Below are positions 48,256 through 57,860 of a stretch of 64,000 bases of DNA, piece after piece. Under the pieces are notes generated by a model. The model saw only the letters and a list, made by a program, of their open reading frames with translations, searched no databases and was not told the DNA's origin. The DNA is from Acidimicrobiaceae bacterium (GTDB lineage Bacteria > Actinomycetota > Acidimicrobiia > Acidimicrobiales > Aldehydirespiratoraceae), in assembly GCA_009837445.1 (NCBI GenBank), contig VXTM01000038.1, positions 63,920 through 127,919 on the forward strand, in the 5' to 3' direction. A program made the translations under genes and the position numbers. The stretch's first letter is position 1. Each line of letters opens with the position of its first letter.

Positions 48256-50274
48256 CTAGACGAGCAAGGGGTCGGTGAGGATCTCGACCAGGGCGGGGCC
48301 CTGGTGGTCGAAGGCTGCCTCGACGGCGTCGTCGAGCTGGTCGGCGGAGGTGACTCGGAAGCCGCGGGCGCCGCACAGTTCGGCGAAGGCCGCGAAATCG
48401 GGATTGTGAAGCGAGGTCTGCCACACGTCGAGTTCGGCGGCCCGCTGCTCCTTGGAGATCTTGCCCAGCTCGTTGTTGTTCAGCAGCACGTGGGTGATGT
48501 CCATGCTGTGCTTGGCCGCGGTGGTGAGCTCCATGGCGTACTGGCCAAACCCGCCGTCGCCCGACACCGACACCACCGCCCGGCCGGCGTGCTCACCGTC
48601 GCTCTGGGTGGCGGCCCAGCAGCCCATGGCTGCGGGCAGCGCGAAACCGATGGAGCCGAGGTAGCCCGACATGAGCACGGTCTGTCCCCTGGTCTCGAAG
48701 TAGCGCCCGAAGGAGTAGGCGTGGTTGCCCACGTCGACCGGCACGATGGCGTCGGCCGGCACCAGCCGGCTTAGGGCGTCGAACACTGAGGCCGCGTTGA
48801 GGCCCTCTCCCCGGTCGTCGGCCCGCCGACGGGCCTTCTCGTCACGCCAGATGGCCCAGCGCTCGGCCACCTCTCCCCGCAGGTCCCGGCACCGGCGATC
48901 CGCTGGCATGGCCCCGGCCAGCGCCCGGGCGGCCACCCCCACCTCGGCCAGCACCGGCACGTCCACCGGGTGGAACCGGCCGAGGGCCATGGGATCGAAG
49001 TCCACCTGCACGGTCGGCTTGTAGTCGGCGATGCCGGTGTGGTTGGCGAACGACACCCCGAAGGTCATCAGCAGGTCGGCCTCGTTCATGAACCAACTGG
49101 CGATGGGCGTGCCCGAGCGGCCCAGCACGCCGCAGGCCAGCGGATGGCGGTCCCCGATCAGTCCCTTGCCCTTGAACGTGGTGGCCACCGGCGCCCCGAT
49201 CAGCTCAGCAAGGGCGACGATGTCGGCCATGGAGCCACGGGCGCCGTGACCGACGATGATCAGCGGCCGGGCCGCTCCGGCCACCGCATCGACCGCCGCG
49301 GCCAGCGCCTCGGCCGGAGGCTCGACGGCCCGCGAACCGGTTCGCCCCTGCGGAGAGCCCGGTGAGCCGGGCGCGCCGGAGGGAGCGGGCAGGACCTGCA
49401 CCTCGTCGGGCAGCACCAGGTGGCCCACGTCCCGCTCGACCAAGGCCGTCTTGCAGGCCAGGGTCATCAACTCGGCGTAGTTGGAGCCGGACTGCACCGT
49501 CGCCGAATAACGGGCCACATCCGCGAAGGCGGCCGACAGGTCGGTGTCCTGGAAGGCGCCCCGCCCCCTCACCGCGGAGGGCACCTGGCCGGACAGAGCT
49601 AGCACCGGGGCACGGTCCATCTTGGCGTCGTAGAGGCCGGTGAGCAGGTTGGTGGAGCCGGGCCCGGCGATAGCGAAGCAGGCGGCCAGACCGCCGGTGA
49701 GCTTGCCGTAGGCGCAGGCCGCGAACGAGGCCGCCCCCTCGTGACGGATGCCGATATAGGTGAGGTCGCCGCGGGCCTCGGCGGCCCGCACGGCGTCGGC
49801 GAAGCCGAGGTTGGAGTGCCCGACCATGCCGAAGACGTGGGTGACGCCCCATGCCACCATGGTCTCCACCAGCACGTCGGAGACGGTGCGTTCCCGGGGT
49901 TGCTCAACCGGCAGGGCCGCGTACACGCCGTCGGCGCGCACCTCGGTGCGGTACGCCGCCGGCGCGTCGTCGAAGGGTGGCGGCGGCCGGCCGTTCTTGG
50001 GTGAGTAGTCATAGCCGTGCCACGGGCAGCGCAGCCAGCCGCTCTCGATCGACCCCTCCCCCAGCGGGCCGCCCTGGTGGGGGCAGGCGTTGTCGAGACA
50101 GCCGTAGCCGCCCTCGGCCGTGCGGGTGACGCACAGGCTCTCGTGGCCGACGGTCACCGTCATGACCCGGTCCTCGCCGAGTTCGCCGGCATCGATCAGC
50201 TTGTGCCAAGAGAACTCACCGTCGGGCAGCGCCGGCTCGGCAACGCTCGGCGCAGTGTCGTCAGTGGGGGGCAA
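48256..50274 (-). CDS. Fusion protein: N-terminal Rieske [2Fe-2S] domain + thiamine-diphosphate-dependent enzyme (acetolactate synthase/pyruvate oxidase-like)
   Basis: N-terminal NACPHQGGPLGEGSIESGWLRCPWHGYDYSP; then VTHVFGMVGHSNLGFADAV...GPGSTNLLTGLYDA...VSVSGDGGFGQYAMELTTAAKHSMDITHVLLNNNELG in one uninterrupted 672-aa ORF. Confidence 0.9.
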   Translation of the reverse strand: MPPTDDTAPSVAEPALPDGEFSWHKLIDAGELGEDRVMTVTVGHESLCVTRTAEGGYGCLDNACPHQGGPLGEGSIESGWLRCPWHGYDYSPKNGRPPPPFDDAPAAYRTEVRADGVYAALPVEQPRERTVSDVLVETMVAWGVTHVFGMVGHSNLGFADAVRAAEARGDLTYIGIRHEGAASFAACAYGKLTGGLAACFAIAGPGSTNLLTGLYDAKMDRAPVLALSGQVPSAVRGRGAFQDTDLSAAFADVARYSATVQSGSNYAELMTLACKTALVERDVGHLVLPDEVQVLPAPSGAPGSPGSPQGRTGSRAVEPPAEALAAAVDAVAGAARPLIIVGHGARGSMADIVALAELIGAPVATTFKGKGLIGDRHPLACGVLGRSGTPIASWFMNEADLLMTFGVSFANHTGIADYKPTVQVDFDPMALGRFHPVDVPVLAEVGVAARALAGAMPADRRCRDLRGEVAERWAIWRDEKARRRADDRGEGLNAASVFDALSRLVPADAIVPVDVGNHAYSFGRYFETRGQTVLMSGYLGSIGFALPAAMGCWAATQSDGEHAGRAVVSVSGDGGFGQYAMELTTAAKHSMDITHVLLNNNELGKISKEQRAAELDVWQTSLHNPDFAAFAELCGARGFRVTSADQLDDAVEAAFDHQGPALVEILTDPLLV

Positions 50275-50432
50275 GGCAGTCGCTCCTGGCTCGGTTGACG
50301 TTCCAAACCTACATTGGCCGAAGGCTCGGTCTGATTGCTCCCAATCTCCGCTCTGCGTTCTCTCCGCGGCCGCTCGCCACCTATCGTTGCTCCGATTCTC
50401 GGACCGTGAACGCGATCAACCCGGAGAAGCCC

Positions 50433-51305
50433 ATGACCGTGCCGACCTACCAGCTTCACCATCTGTGCATCTTCGAGAAGCAGCCCCGCGACGCCATGTG
50501 GAACTGGCTGCGCTGGTACCACGCCATACCGGCCTATTACTGGGAGGGGATCCCCGACCTGCACCACACCGGCGAGGGGGGCGTGGACTACACCTTCCTG
50601 GCCTGCGGCGCCCCCTTCCAGATGCAGCTGGAGTCGCCGCCCTACCAGTTCGAGTACGAGCGCAACTGGTTCGCCGAGCACGACTCGGGCATCAACCACA
50701 TCTGCTGGATCGTGCCCAGCGCCTACGACACCGTCGACCACCTCCAGTCCAACGGAGCCACTGTGGCCATGCCCTACGAGGAGTTCGGCGACACCTACCA
50801 CGGCTTCGTGGCCATCGATCCCGAGGGTCGCTGGGTGGAGATCATGTCGTACCCCGGCGAGTTCAAGACCCCCGACGTGGAGTTCCGCCCGGTGGGGCAT
50901 CCCGGCCTGCAGACCCTGGGCGTGGTGCAGCTGTGCCGGGATCTCGACAGCCAGGTCGAGTGGTACACCGAGGTGCTGGGCCAGCGGATCATCCTCGACG
51001 CCCGCAGCGACAACGACGGGCTCGTGTACCTGGCCGACCACACCTATGAGGGCCGTCAGTGCGTGAGTGTGCTGGCCACCCCCAGCACCGAGGCCGAGCA
51101 CGCCCTGATGGAACGTCACGGGCCGGTGATCTCCACCATCCTGTACCAGGCCGGTGACGTGGACGCGGCCTGGCGCGACGCGGTGGCCGCCGGCTTCGGA
51201 GAGGTGGCCGCCCCTGTGCACGACGACCGCATCGGGGCCCGCACCGGGTACCTGCGCGAGCCCAGCGGAAACCTCGTCCAGGTGCGCGAGCGTCTGGCTG
51301 CCTAG
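50433..51305 (+). CDS. VOC family protein, two-domain dioxygenase-like
   Basis: TYQLHHLCIFEKQPRDAMWNWL...INHICWIVPSAYDTVDHLQSNGA...LGVVQLCRDLDSQVEWYTEVLGQRI. Confidence 0.75.
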   Translation: MTVPTYQLHHLCIFEKQPRDAMWNWLRWYHAIPAYYWEGIPDLHHTGEGGVDYTFLACGAPFQMQLESPPYQFEYERNWFAEHDSGINHICWIVPSAYDTVDHLQSNGATVAMPYEEFGDTYHGFVAIDPEGRWVEIMSYPGEFKTPDVEFRPVGHPGLQTLGVVQLCRDLDSQVEWYTEVLGQRIILDARSDNDGLVYLADHTYEGRQCVSVLATPSTEAEHALMERHGPVISTILYQAGDVDAAWRDAVAAGFGEVAAPVHDDRIGARTGYLREPSGNLVQVRERLAA

Positions 51306-51773
51306 GTGCGAATACGAGGGATCCACCACGCGGGGCTGGTGGTCCGCGACCTCGACGCCGCGGTCGCCTTCTACGGGGCGCTGCTCGACATGGAGATCAT
51401 CGGGCGGGACCGGTGGCGAGCCCCCGACCCCGGCGCTGACAGCGCGGTGGGGCTGGTCGGGTCCTCCGCCGACGGCGTGATGATGCGGGGATCGAGCAGC
51501 TACCTGGAGCTGTGGCAGTACCACGCCCCGACCCGGGTCGGCGACGACCCCGCTGTTCGGGGCGCCCACGAGCTGGGGCTGCGCCACCTCGCCATCGAGG
51601 TCGACGACGTGCACGCCGCCCTCGACCGGCTCGTCGAGTTGGGCGGCACCCGCATGGGCGATCCACTCCGCTTCGATCACGGCGGCGACGCCGTCTACTG
51701 CCGCGACCCTTTCGGCACCATCATCGAGTTCATGTCAGTCGTGGGTACCCAGGACTCGCTCGACCACCTGTAA
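51306..51773 (+). CDS. VOC family protein
   Basis: RIRGIHHAGLVVRDLDAAVAFYGALLDMEIIG...GLRHLAIEVDDVHAALDRLVELGG. Confidence 0.88.
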   Translation: MRIRGIHHAGLVVRDLDAAVAFYGALLDMEIIGRDRWRAPDPGADSAVGLVGSSADGVMMRGSSSYLELWQYHAPTRVGDDPAVRGAHELGLRHLAIEVDDVHAALDRLVELGGTRMGDPLRFDHGGDAVYCRDPFGTIIEFMSVVGTQDSLDHL

Positions 51774-51785
51774 CCCCGGACGCTG

Positions 51786-52856
51786 TCACCCTTCCAGGAG
51801 GGGCATCACCTCGACCGCGAAGCGTTCCACCAGGTCAGCCTGCGCGGCCACACAGGAAGGCTCCCAGGAGCGGAGCATCCCGTGGGGCCACACGACCACC
51901 TCCGCGATGCCTAGCTCCGACACTCCGGCGAGGATCTGCTCAGCGACCTGCTCGGGAGTTCCCACGCAGTGGAACTCGGTGACGTCATAGAAATCCTCGA
52001 ATGTGTAGACGGCGGGCACATCGTCGGGCCACTGCGGGTGCAGGATGTCGCGCCAGTACTGACCGACAGCGTCCATCACCTGCCGGGTGCGGGCGTCGGC
52101 AGTCGCCAGCAGCCGGCGCTTGGCCTCCGTCGGCTCGACCGCGGTGTCAGTGAGGGTCACGCCCACCAGCCGGTTGCTGAGCAGCGACATCGGATCGCGG
52201 CCGATGTCCTCGCAGGCCCGCTGGACCCGCTCGATCTGCGACCTGACCATGGCTGCCGGCGCCAGATGCGGGGCGACGGAGAAGCCGTCGGCCCATCTCG
52301 CGATCACCGAAGGCATCCGACGCTTACCCCAGGCCAGCGGGATCCACAGGGGGATGGGCGTCTCCGGCTTCGGCTCGCAAACACCGTCAGTGATGTCGTA
52401 GAAGGAGCCGTGGTACGTGGTGCGAGGCTGGGTCCACAGGCTGCGCATGATCGTCATCTCCTCGACCATCTGGTCGATGCGCTGTCCGGGCTCCAGCAAA
52501 GGCTGGCCCATCAGCTCGTACATCTGGGGCTCGTCGCCCGCTCCCATCGTCAGTTCCACCCGACCGCCGCTTATGCGGTCGGCGGTGGCGATCTGGCGAG
52601 CCAGGATGGCCGGGTGGCGCCGTCCGGGCGGCGTGGCCAGCGTGCCGAGGGCGATGCGGTCGGTCGCCTCGGCCAGGGCCGGGATGGCCGCCCACGGCTC
52701 CAGCAGCGGCGTCTCGTGGGGAGCGCCAGCCCATCCGGCGGTGTTGTCCATCAGCCACGCTGCCCGGTACCCCAGGCGCTCGGCAGCCACGGCCAGCGAC
52801 CGGGTCTGATCCCAGTCGCCGCCTGCGGTCGACAGATACAGCGAGCAACTCGTCAT
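51786..52856 (-). CDS. LLM-class F420-dependent oxidoreductase
   Basis: SLAVAAERLGYRAAWLMDN...RQIATADRISGGRVELTMGAGDEPQMYELMGQPLLEPGQRIDQMVEE. Confidence 0.88.
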   Translation of the reverse strand: MTSCSLYLSTAGGDWDQTRSLAVAAERLGYRAAWLMDNTAGWAGAPHETPLLEPWAAIPALAEATDRIALGTLATPPGRRHPAILARQIATADRISGGRVELTMGAGDEPQMYELMGQPLLEPGQRIDQMVEEMTIMRSLWTQPRTTYHGSFYDITDGVCEPKPETPIPLWIPLAWGKRRMPSVIARWADGFSVAPHLAPAAMVRSQIERVQRACEDIGRDPMSLLSNRLVGVTLTDTAVEPTEAKRRLLATADARTRQVMDAVGQYWRDILHPQWPDDVPAVYTFEDFYDVTEFHCVGTPEQVAEQILAGVSELGIAEVVVWPHGMLRSWEPSCVAAQADLVERFAVEVMPLLEG

Positions 52857-52905
52857 GGAGCCGGTTTCTACAGTAGAGAGACGGGCCGCGACGAAGGGAG
52901 CCTCC

Positions 52906-54048
52906 ATGAACGAGCCCGATCCCACCCGGGGCGGGGCGATGCTGCTCGAGGACCCGGACTTCCTGGAGCACTGCTACCGCCGGGTTCTGAGCGAGCTGGG
53001 GTTCTCGGCCGAGCACGCCGAGGTGGTGGCCCGCTGCGTGTCCGACGGTGACCGCAACGGGAAGCTCACCCAGGGAATGGGCGTGTTCGAAATCCCGGTG
53101 CTGCTGGCCCGAACCGGCACCATGGACGTGACCGCGGTCCCCGAAGTGGTGGACGAAGGACCGGCCTGGCTGGTGATCGACGCCCGCCGGTCCTCCGGCC
53201 AGTGGGCGATCACCGTGGCCACCGAGGCAGCCATCGCCAAGGCTCGGGAGCACGCCATCGCCATCGCCTTCGTGCGGGACTTCAACGACGCCGGCGCCTT
53301 CGGCACCTACGTCCGGATGGCGGCCCGGGAGGGCATGATGGCCATGGCCACCAACAACAGCCTGCCGCTGGTCTCGCCGTGGGGCGGGATGGAGAACGTG
53401 CTGTCGGGTGCGCCGTTCGCGGCCGCGTCGCCCGGCGGTGAGCACCCGCCCATCGTCAGCGACATCCAGGCCATCGAGGTCCACGACGGCGACTTGAGCG
53501 AGGCGTACTTCCAGGGCAAGAGGCTGCCGGGACCGTTCCTGGTCGATCCTGACACCGGCGAGCTCACCGACGACCCAGCCCCTTACTTCAAGCAGATGGA
53601 GGACTACGGCCGGATATCGGACTGCGAGGCACCATCGGTATTCGGCTCGCCCCGCCTGTACGCCTTCAACCTGTTCACCGAGATGCTGGCCGGGATCATC
53701 AACCCCGGCGCCCGTCTCAGCCCCGAGATCGCGGGACCCCCGTCCTACTGGCTGGAGCCCCGGGACGAGGCCCTCACCGGCGGCGCCTGCGTTATCGTCA
53801 TCGACCCGTCCCACTGGATGCCGGCCGATGAGGCCGGCCGCAAGTCGGACCGGCTGGTCGAGGCGGTGAAGGGGGCCAAGCGGCGCCCCGGAGTCGAAGA
53901 GATCTTCCTGCCCGGCGAGCGGGGCTGGCGAGCCATGGACTCCGACGGCCCGGTGGAGATCCTGCCGGCCCACTGGGAGTCGTTCGTGCAGATAGTCGAG
54001 AGCGTCGACTTGGACATCGACCGCCTCCGAGCCGAGTTCGCGGACTAG
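52906..54048 (+). CDS. Ldh2-family (malate/L-lactate/ureidoglycolate dehydrogenase-like) oxidoreductase
   Basis: FNDAGAFGTYVRMAAREGMMAMATNNSLPLVSPWGG and overall Ldh_2 architecture. Confidence 0.85.
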   Translation: MNEPDPTRGGAMLLEDPDFLEHCYRRVLSELGFSAEHAEVVARCVSDGDRNGKLTQGMGVFEIPVLLARTGTMDVTAVPEVVDEGPAWLVIDARRSSGQWAITVATEAAIAKAREHAIAIAFVRDFNDAGAFGTYVRMAAREGMMAMATNNSLPLVSPWGGMENVLSGAPFAAASPGGEHPPIVSDIQAIEVHDGDLSEAYFQGKRLPGPFLVDPDTGELTDDPAPYFKQMEDYGRISDCEAPSVFGSPRLYAFNLFTEMLAGIINPGARLSPEIAGPPSYWLEPRDEALTGGACVIVIDPSHWMPADEAGRKSDRLVEAVKGAKRRPGVEEIFLPGERGWRAMDSDGPVEILPAHWESFVQIVESVDLDIDRLRAEFAD

Positions 54049-54072
54049 GGCTGCAGCCGCTATGAAGGTCAG

Positions 54073-55068
54073 GTGATGGACTTCCGCTTCGACCACGTCG
54101 GTTTCCTGACCCCCGACGTGGACTACGGCGTCGGCGTGTACCGGGCGCTTGGCTGCCAGCTGACCGAGCGGACCTACCGCCGAGGCAGCCACGACGTGGC
54201 CTACGGCGGAGCCGGAACCGACGTGCTGCTCGAGTTCCAGGGCCCGCCGCTGCTGCCCGAGTCCGAGGACTACCTGGCCCGCCAGCCGTGGAGCATCGAG
54301 CGGGTGGCGCTGGTTTGCGACGACGTGGAGGCGGCCTATGCCCGGCTCATGGAGGCGGGTGTGCCGTCGGCCTGGACCCCGGAGCCGTTCGTGGTCGACG
54401 GGGTGACGCTGGCGATTGCCGCCGGGGTGTGGTCTCCGGAGGGGCTGATGATCGATCTGGTCGAGCACCGCGACGTGGCCGTGCCCCGGCCGGTCCGGGG
54501 TCCCCGGGACGACCTGGCCCTGCACCACGTGTGCTTCGTCACCCCGGATCTTGCCCGGGCCGAGGCCTTCTGGGTCGACCACTTCGGGCTGGTCAAGACC
54601 TACGACTTCACCGCACCGCTACCGGACGGCCGCAGGCAGGGGTTCGTGATGCTGAGCGACCCGTTCTTCGACGCGGCCGGCCACGAGTTCAGCCTGGAGA
54701 TCATCGGCGGCGCCTTCGACACCATCGACGGACCGGTGTTCGAGCGGCGGGGCAGCTGCTACGACCACATCTGCTTCACCACCGGCGACGTGGCCGGGAC
54801 TTGGCAGCGGGCCGTCGACCGGGGCGTGGAGCCGCTGAGCGAGCCGGCCTACTACCCCGAGTACGACAGCACCATCGCCTGGCTCTACGACGCCGACGGC
54901 ACCCACATCGAGTTGATGAGCCCGGTGCCGGCCGATCTAATGGTCGACGCCCACCGCCTCGGCCGGTGCGCCAACGGTTGGGTGGACGACTGGCAGCGCA
55001 ACCCGACCGTGCTCCCCCGCCGGGGAGACACCGCTCTGCAGGTCCGCCGCGACCCCAGCAGCCGATGA
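54073..55068 (+). CDS. VOC family protein, two-domain
   Basis: FRFDHVGFLTPDVDYGVGVYRALGCQLTER...LALHHVCFVTPDLARAEAFWVDHFGLV. Confidence 0.85.
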   Translation: MMDFRFDHVGFLTPDVDYGVGVYRALGCQLTERTYRRGSHDVAYGGAGTDVLLEFQGPPLLPESEDYLARQPWSIERVALVCDDVEAAYARLMEAGVPSAWTPEPFVVDGVTLAIAAGVWSPEGLMIDLVEHRDVAVPRPVRGPRDDLALHHVCFVTPDLARAEAFWVDHFGLVKTYDFTAPLPDGRRQGFVMLSDPFFDAAGHEFSLEIIGGAFDTIDGPVFERRGSCYDHICFTTGDVAGTWQRAVDRGVEPLSEPAYYPEYDSTIAWLYDADGTHIELMSPVPADLMVDAHRLGRCANGWVDDWQRNPTVLPRRGDTALQVRRDPSSR

Positions 55069-55105
55069 CCGCCCGCACGGCACAACCCGAAGGAGACCAT
55101 CGCAC

Positions 55106-56140
55106 ATGAAAGCCGCCATCTACGACGCTCCTGGCCAGCCACTGCGCATCGCCGAGGTCCCCGATCCCCGGCCCGGACCGGGTCAGGCGGTGATCAGGGT
55201 GTCGGCCTGCGGCGTCTGCGGCTCCGACCTGCACGCCACCACCGCGGAGGGCGACCTGGCCCGCCGCGGCGCCGTGTTGGGCCACGAGGTAACCGGCAAG
55301 ATCGTCGAGATCGGTCCCGAGCCAGTAGGCGACTGGGCGGTGGGCGACAGGGTGTATGCCATCCCGATCGGGTCGTGCGGGCGCTGTCCCTATTGCCTGC
55401 TCGACCGCCCCGAGGCGTGCCCGGAACAGCTCACCTTCGGGGCGCTGGGCCCCGACGAGCCCGACGGCGCCTACGCCGAGTACCTGACCGTGTCGCTCTC
55501 GGACCTGCTGGCGGTGCCCGACGGCGTCTCCATGGACGTGGCCGCGCTCTGCGAGCCGCTCGCCACCGGGCTGATGTGTGTACGCCAGGCCGCGCTGGAG
55601 ATCGGCGATCGGGTGCTGATCCTGGGCGGAGGCCCCATCGGCCTGGCCATCACCGTCTGGGCCCGGTTCTTCGGCACGCGCCGGGTGGTGGTGTCCGAGC
55701 GGGTCGAGCACCGGCGGCAGCTGGCTGTGCGCCTCGGGGCGACCGACACCATCGACGCCGGAGCCGACACCGACGTCGCCGCCCGGTTCGTTGAGCTGAC
55801 CGGGGCCGAGCCCGACGCGGTGATCGAGGCGGTGGGACGGCCGGGGATGCTCAACGCGGCCATCGCCGCAGTGAGGCCCCACGGCACGGTGGTCACCGGC
55901 GGGGTGTGCATGGAGCCGGACTCCTTCGACCACCTGCTCGCCTATTCCAAGGAGCCGGTGGTCCGCACGGCTCGCGTCTACACCAAGGCCGACAATGAGT
56001 TCATCCTGGAGATGATCGCGACTGGCCGTATCGACCCCACGCCGATGATCTCGCATCGCATCGGGCTGGATGCACTACCCGAGACCTTCGAGGCACTGCG
56101 CAGGCCTACCGACCAATGCAAGGTAATGGTGATGCCGTAG
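55106..56140 (+). CDS. Zinc-dependent medium-chain alcohol dehydrogenase
   Basis: VSACGVCGSDLHATTAEGDLARRGAVLGHEVTGKIVEIG...GSCGRCPYCLLDRPEAC. Confidence 0.92.
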   Translation: MKAAIYDAPGQPLRIAEVPDPRPGPGQAVIRVSACGVCGSDLHATTAEGDLARRGAVLGHEVTGKIVEIGPEPVGDWAVGDRVYAIPIGSCGRCPYCLLDRPEACPEQLTFGALGPDEPDGAYAEYLTVSLSDLLAVPDGVSMDVAALCEPLATGLMCVRQAALEIGDRVLILGGGPIGLAITVWARFFGTRRVVVSERVEHRRQLAVRLGATDTIDAGADTDVAARFVELTGAEPDAVIEAVGRPGMLNAAIAAVRPHGTVVTGGVCMEPDSFDHLLAYSKEPVVRTARVYTKADNEFILEMIATGRIDPTPMISHRIGLDALPETFEALRRPTDQCKVMVMP

Positions 56141-56177
56141 TGGACCACCCCGTCCTGCAGATCGCGGCGCGCTAGCC

Positions 56178-57821
56178 ATGACGGCAGAGCGAGGCTCCTC
56201 CGAAGGTCAGTGGCTCACCTGGCTTGAGCGGATCACCGCCGAGGGCCCCAGCGCAGACCCGGAGGCGCTTGAGATCTGGGGCTACACCGACCGGCCGAGC
56301 TACGCCCCCGGCGAGACGGTCAGCCTGCACGTGTCCACCACCGCGCCGAGCTGGGGCTTCGAGGTATGGCGCGACGGGCACGCTTTCGAGAGGGTCCACG
56401 AGCAAGGCGGACTCGCGGGCGCGCGCCATCCGATCCCTGGTGACGTGGTTGCCTCCGGCTGCGGCTGGCCCCAGGGCGTCTCGTTCGAGACTCCGGCCGA
56501 TTGGGCCTCGGGTGGCTACATCGTGGTTCTGCGGGGTGAGCGGGACGGCCGGGAGGTCACTCAGGACGCCTTCTTCGTGCTGCGACCCTCGGTGCCTGGC
56601 CAACGTTCGAAGCTGGCCATGGTGGCGGCCACCTACACCTGGCAGGAGTACAACGACTGGGGCGGGGGCTGCGGGTACTTCTCCGACGAGTACGTCGACC
56701 ACACCGCCGACCCGCTGGAGGTACGCGAGAAGAGCTTCAAGCCACGTCTGAGCTTCGACCGGCCGTGGTCGCGGGGCTTGATCCGCACCCCGGTCGGTGC
56801 TCCCCGCATCGCCCAACCTCCCCCGCCGGTGGGCGCAGCAGTCGGAATCCCGGCTGCGGACTGGGCCATCAGCAACGGCTACTCGGTGTGGACGGTGGCG
56901 GCCGGCTGGGCCCGCTACGACGCGCTTACGTTCCGCTGGCTGGAGGCCAACGGATACGAGCCCGAACTGCTGTCGCAGTGGGACCTCGACCGCGACCCCG
57001 GAGTGCTCGACGCGTACCGTACGGTTGTCACCACCGGCCACGACGAGTACTGGACGGCCGCCGGCCGTGCCGTACTGGACCGGTTCACCGAGCGGGGCGG
57101 CCGCTACGCCCGCCTCGCGGGCAACATCGTCTGGCAGGTGCGCATGGAGGACGACCTGCGCACCCAGGTGTGCCACAAGTACGCCGCCCACGCCGACCCC
57201 GAGCGCCACAGCGACGACATCGACCGGCGCACCGGGGCGTTCGAGGCCCACTACATCGACCGGCCCCCGGTCACCACCTTCGGCGCCAACGGCTTCCGGG
57301 GCGTGTACTCACGGATGGGTGGCCTGTCGCCCCGGGGCGCGGGCGGGTTCATCGTCTACCGGCCCGGCCACTGGGCCTTCGATGGAGCCGACGTCTACTA
57401 CGGCGACGTCCTAGGCGCCGGCGTGCCCCTGGTGGGCTACGAGACCGACGGCGTGGCCTACACCTTCCGCCAGGGGCTCCCCTATCCCACCGGCGACGAC
57501 GGTGCCCCTGAGGGTCTGGAGATCCTGGCGTTGACCCCGGTGACTCTCGAGGAGGAGGACCACGGCCAGGCCGGGAACCTGATCTCGATCGCCGACGGCG
57601 ACCTAGCCTTCGCGGCCGAGGCCCTCTTCGGCGAGGACACACCCGAGAACCGCCACTGCATCCGCTACGGCAGCGCGGTGATCACCGCCATGGCCAAGGG
57701 CTCAGGCGAGGTCTTCTGCGCGGGAACCACCGAGTGGTGCCACGCCCTGGCCCTAGGCGACCCCCAGGTACAGACCATCACCCGCAACGTCCTCAACCGC
57801 TTCCTCAACAGGGCCGGATAG
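56178..57821 (+). CDS. N,N-dimethylformamidase large-subunit-like protein
   Basis: LEIWGYTDRPSYAPGETVSLHVSTTAPSW...TYTWQEYNDWGGGCGY...VVTTGHDEYWTAAGRAVLDRFTERGGRYARLAGN. Confidence 0.75.
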   Translation: MTAERGSSEGQWLTWLERITAEGPSADPEALEIWGYTDRPSYAPGETVSLHVSTTAPSWGFEVWRDGHAFERVHEQGGLAGARHPIPGDVVASGCGWPQGVSFETPADWASGGYIVVLRGERDGREVTQDAFFVLRPSVPGQRSKLAMVAATYTWQEYNDWGGGCGYFSDEYVDHTADPLEVREKSFKPRLSFDRPWSRGLIRTPVGAPRIAQPPPPVGAAVGIPAADWAISNGYSVWTVAAGWARYDALTFRWLEANGYEPELLSQWDLDRDPGVLDAYRTVVTTGHDEYWTAAGRAVLDRFTERGGRYARLAGNIVWQVRMEDDLRTQVCHKYAAHADPERHSDDIDRRTGAFEAHYIDRPPVTTFGANGFRGVYSRMGGLSPRGAGGFIVYRPGHWAFDGADVYYGDVLGAGVPLVGYETDGVAYTFRQGLPYPTGDDGAPEGLEILALTPVTLEEEDHGQAGNLISIADGDLAFAAEALFGEDTPENRHCIRYGSAVITAMAKGSGEVFCAGTTEWCHALALGDPQVQTITRNVLNRFLNRAG

Positions 57822-57860
57822 CCGCCCCCACATCAAGTTCCCCGTCTCGGAGCTTGTGAT

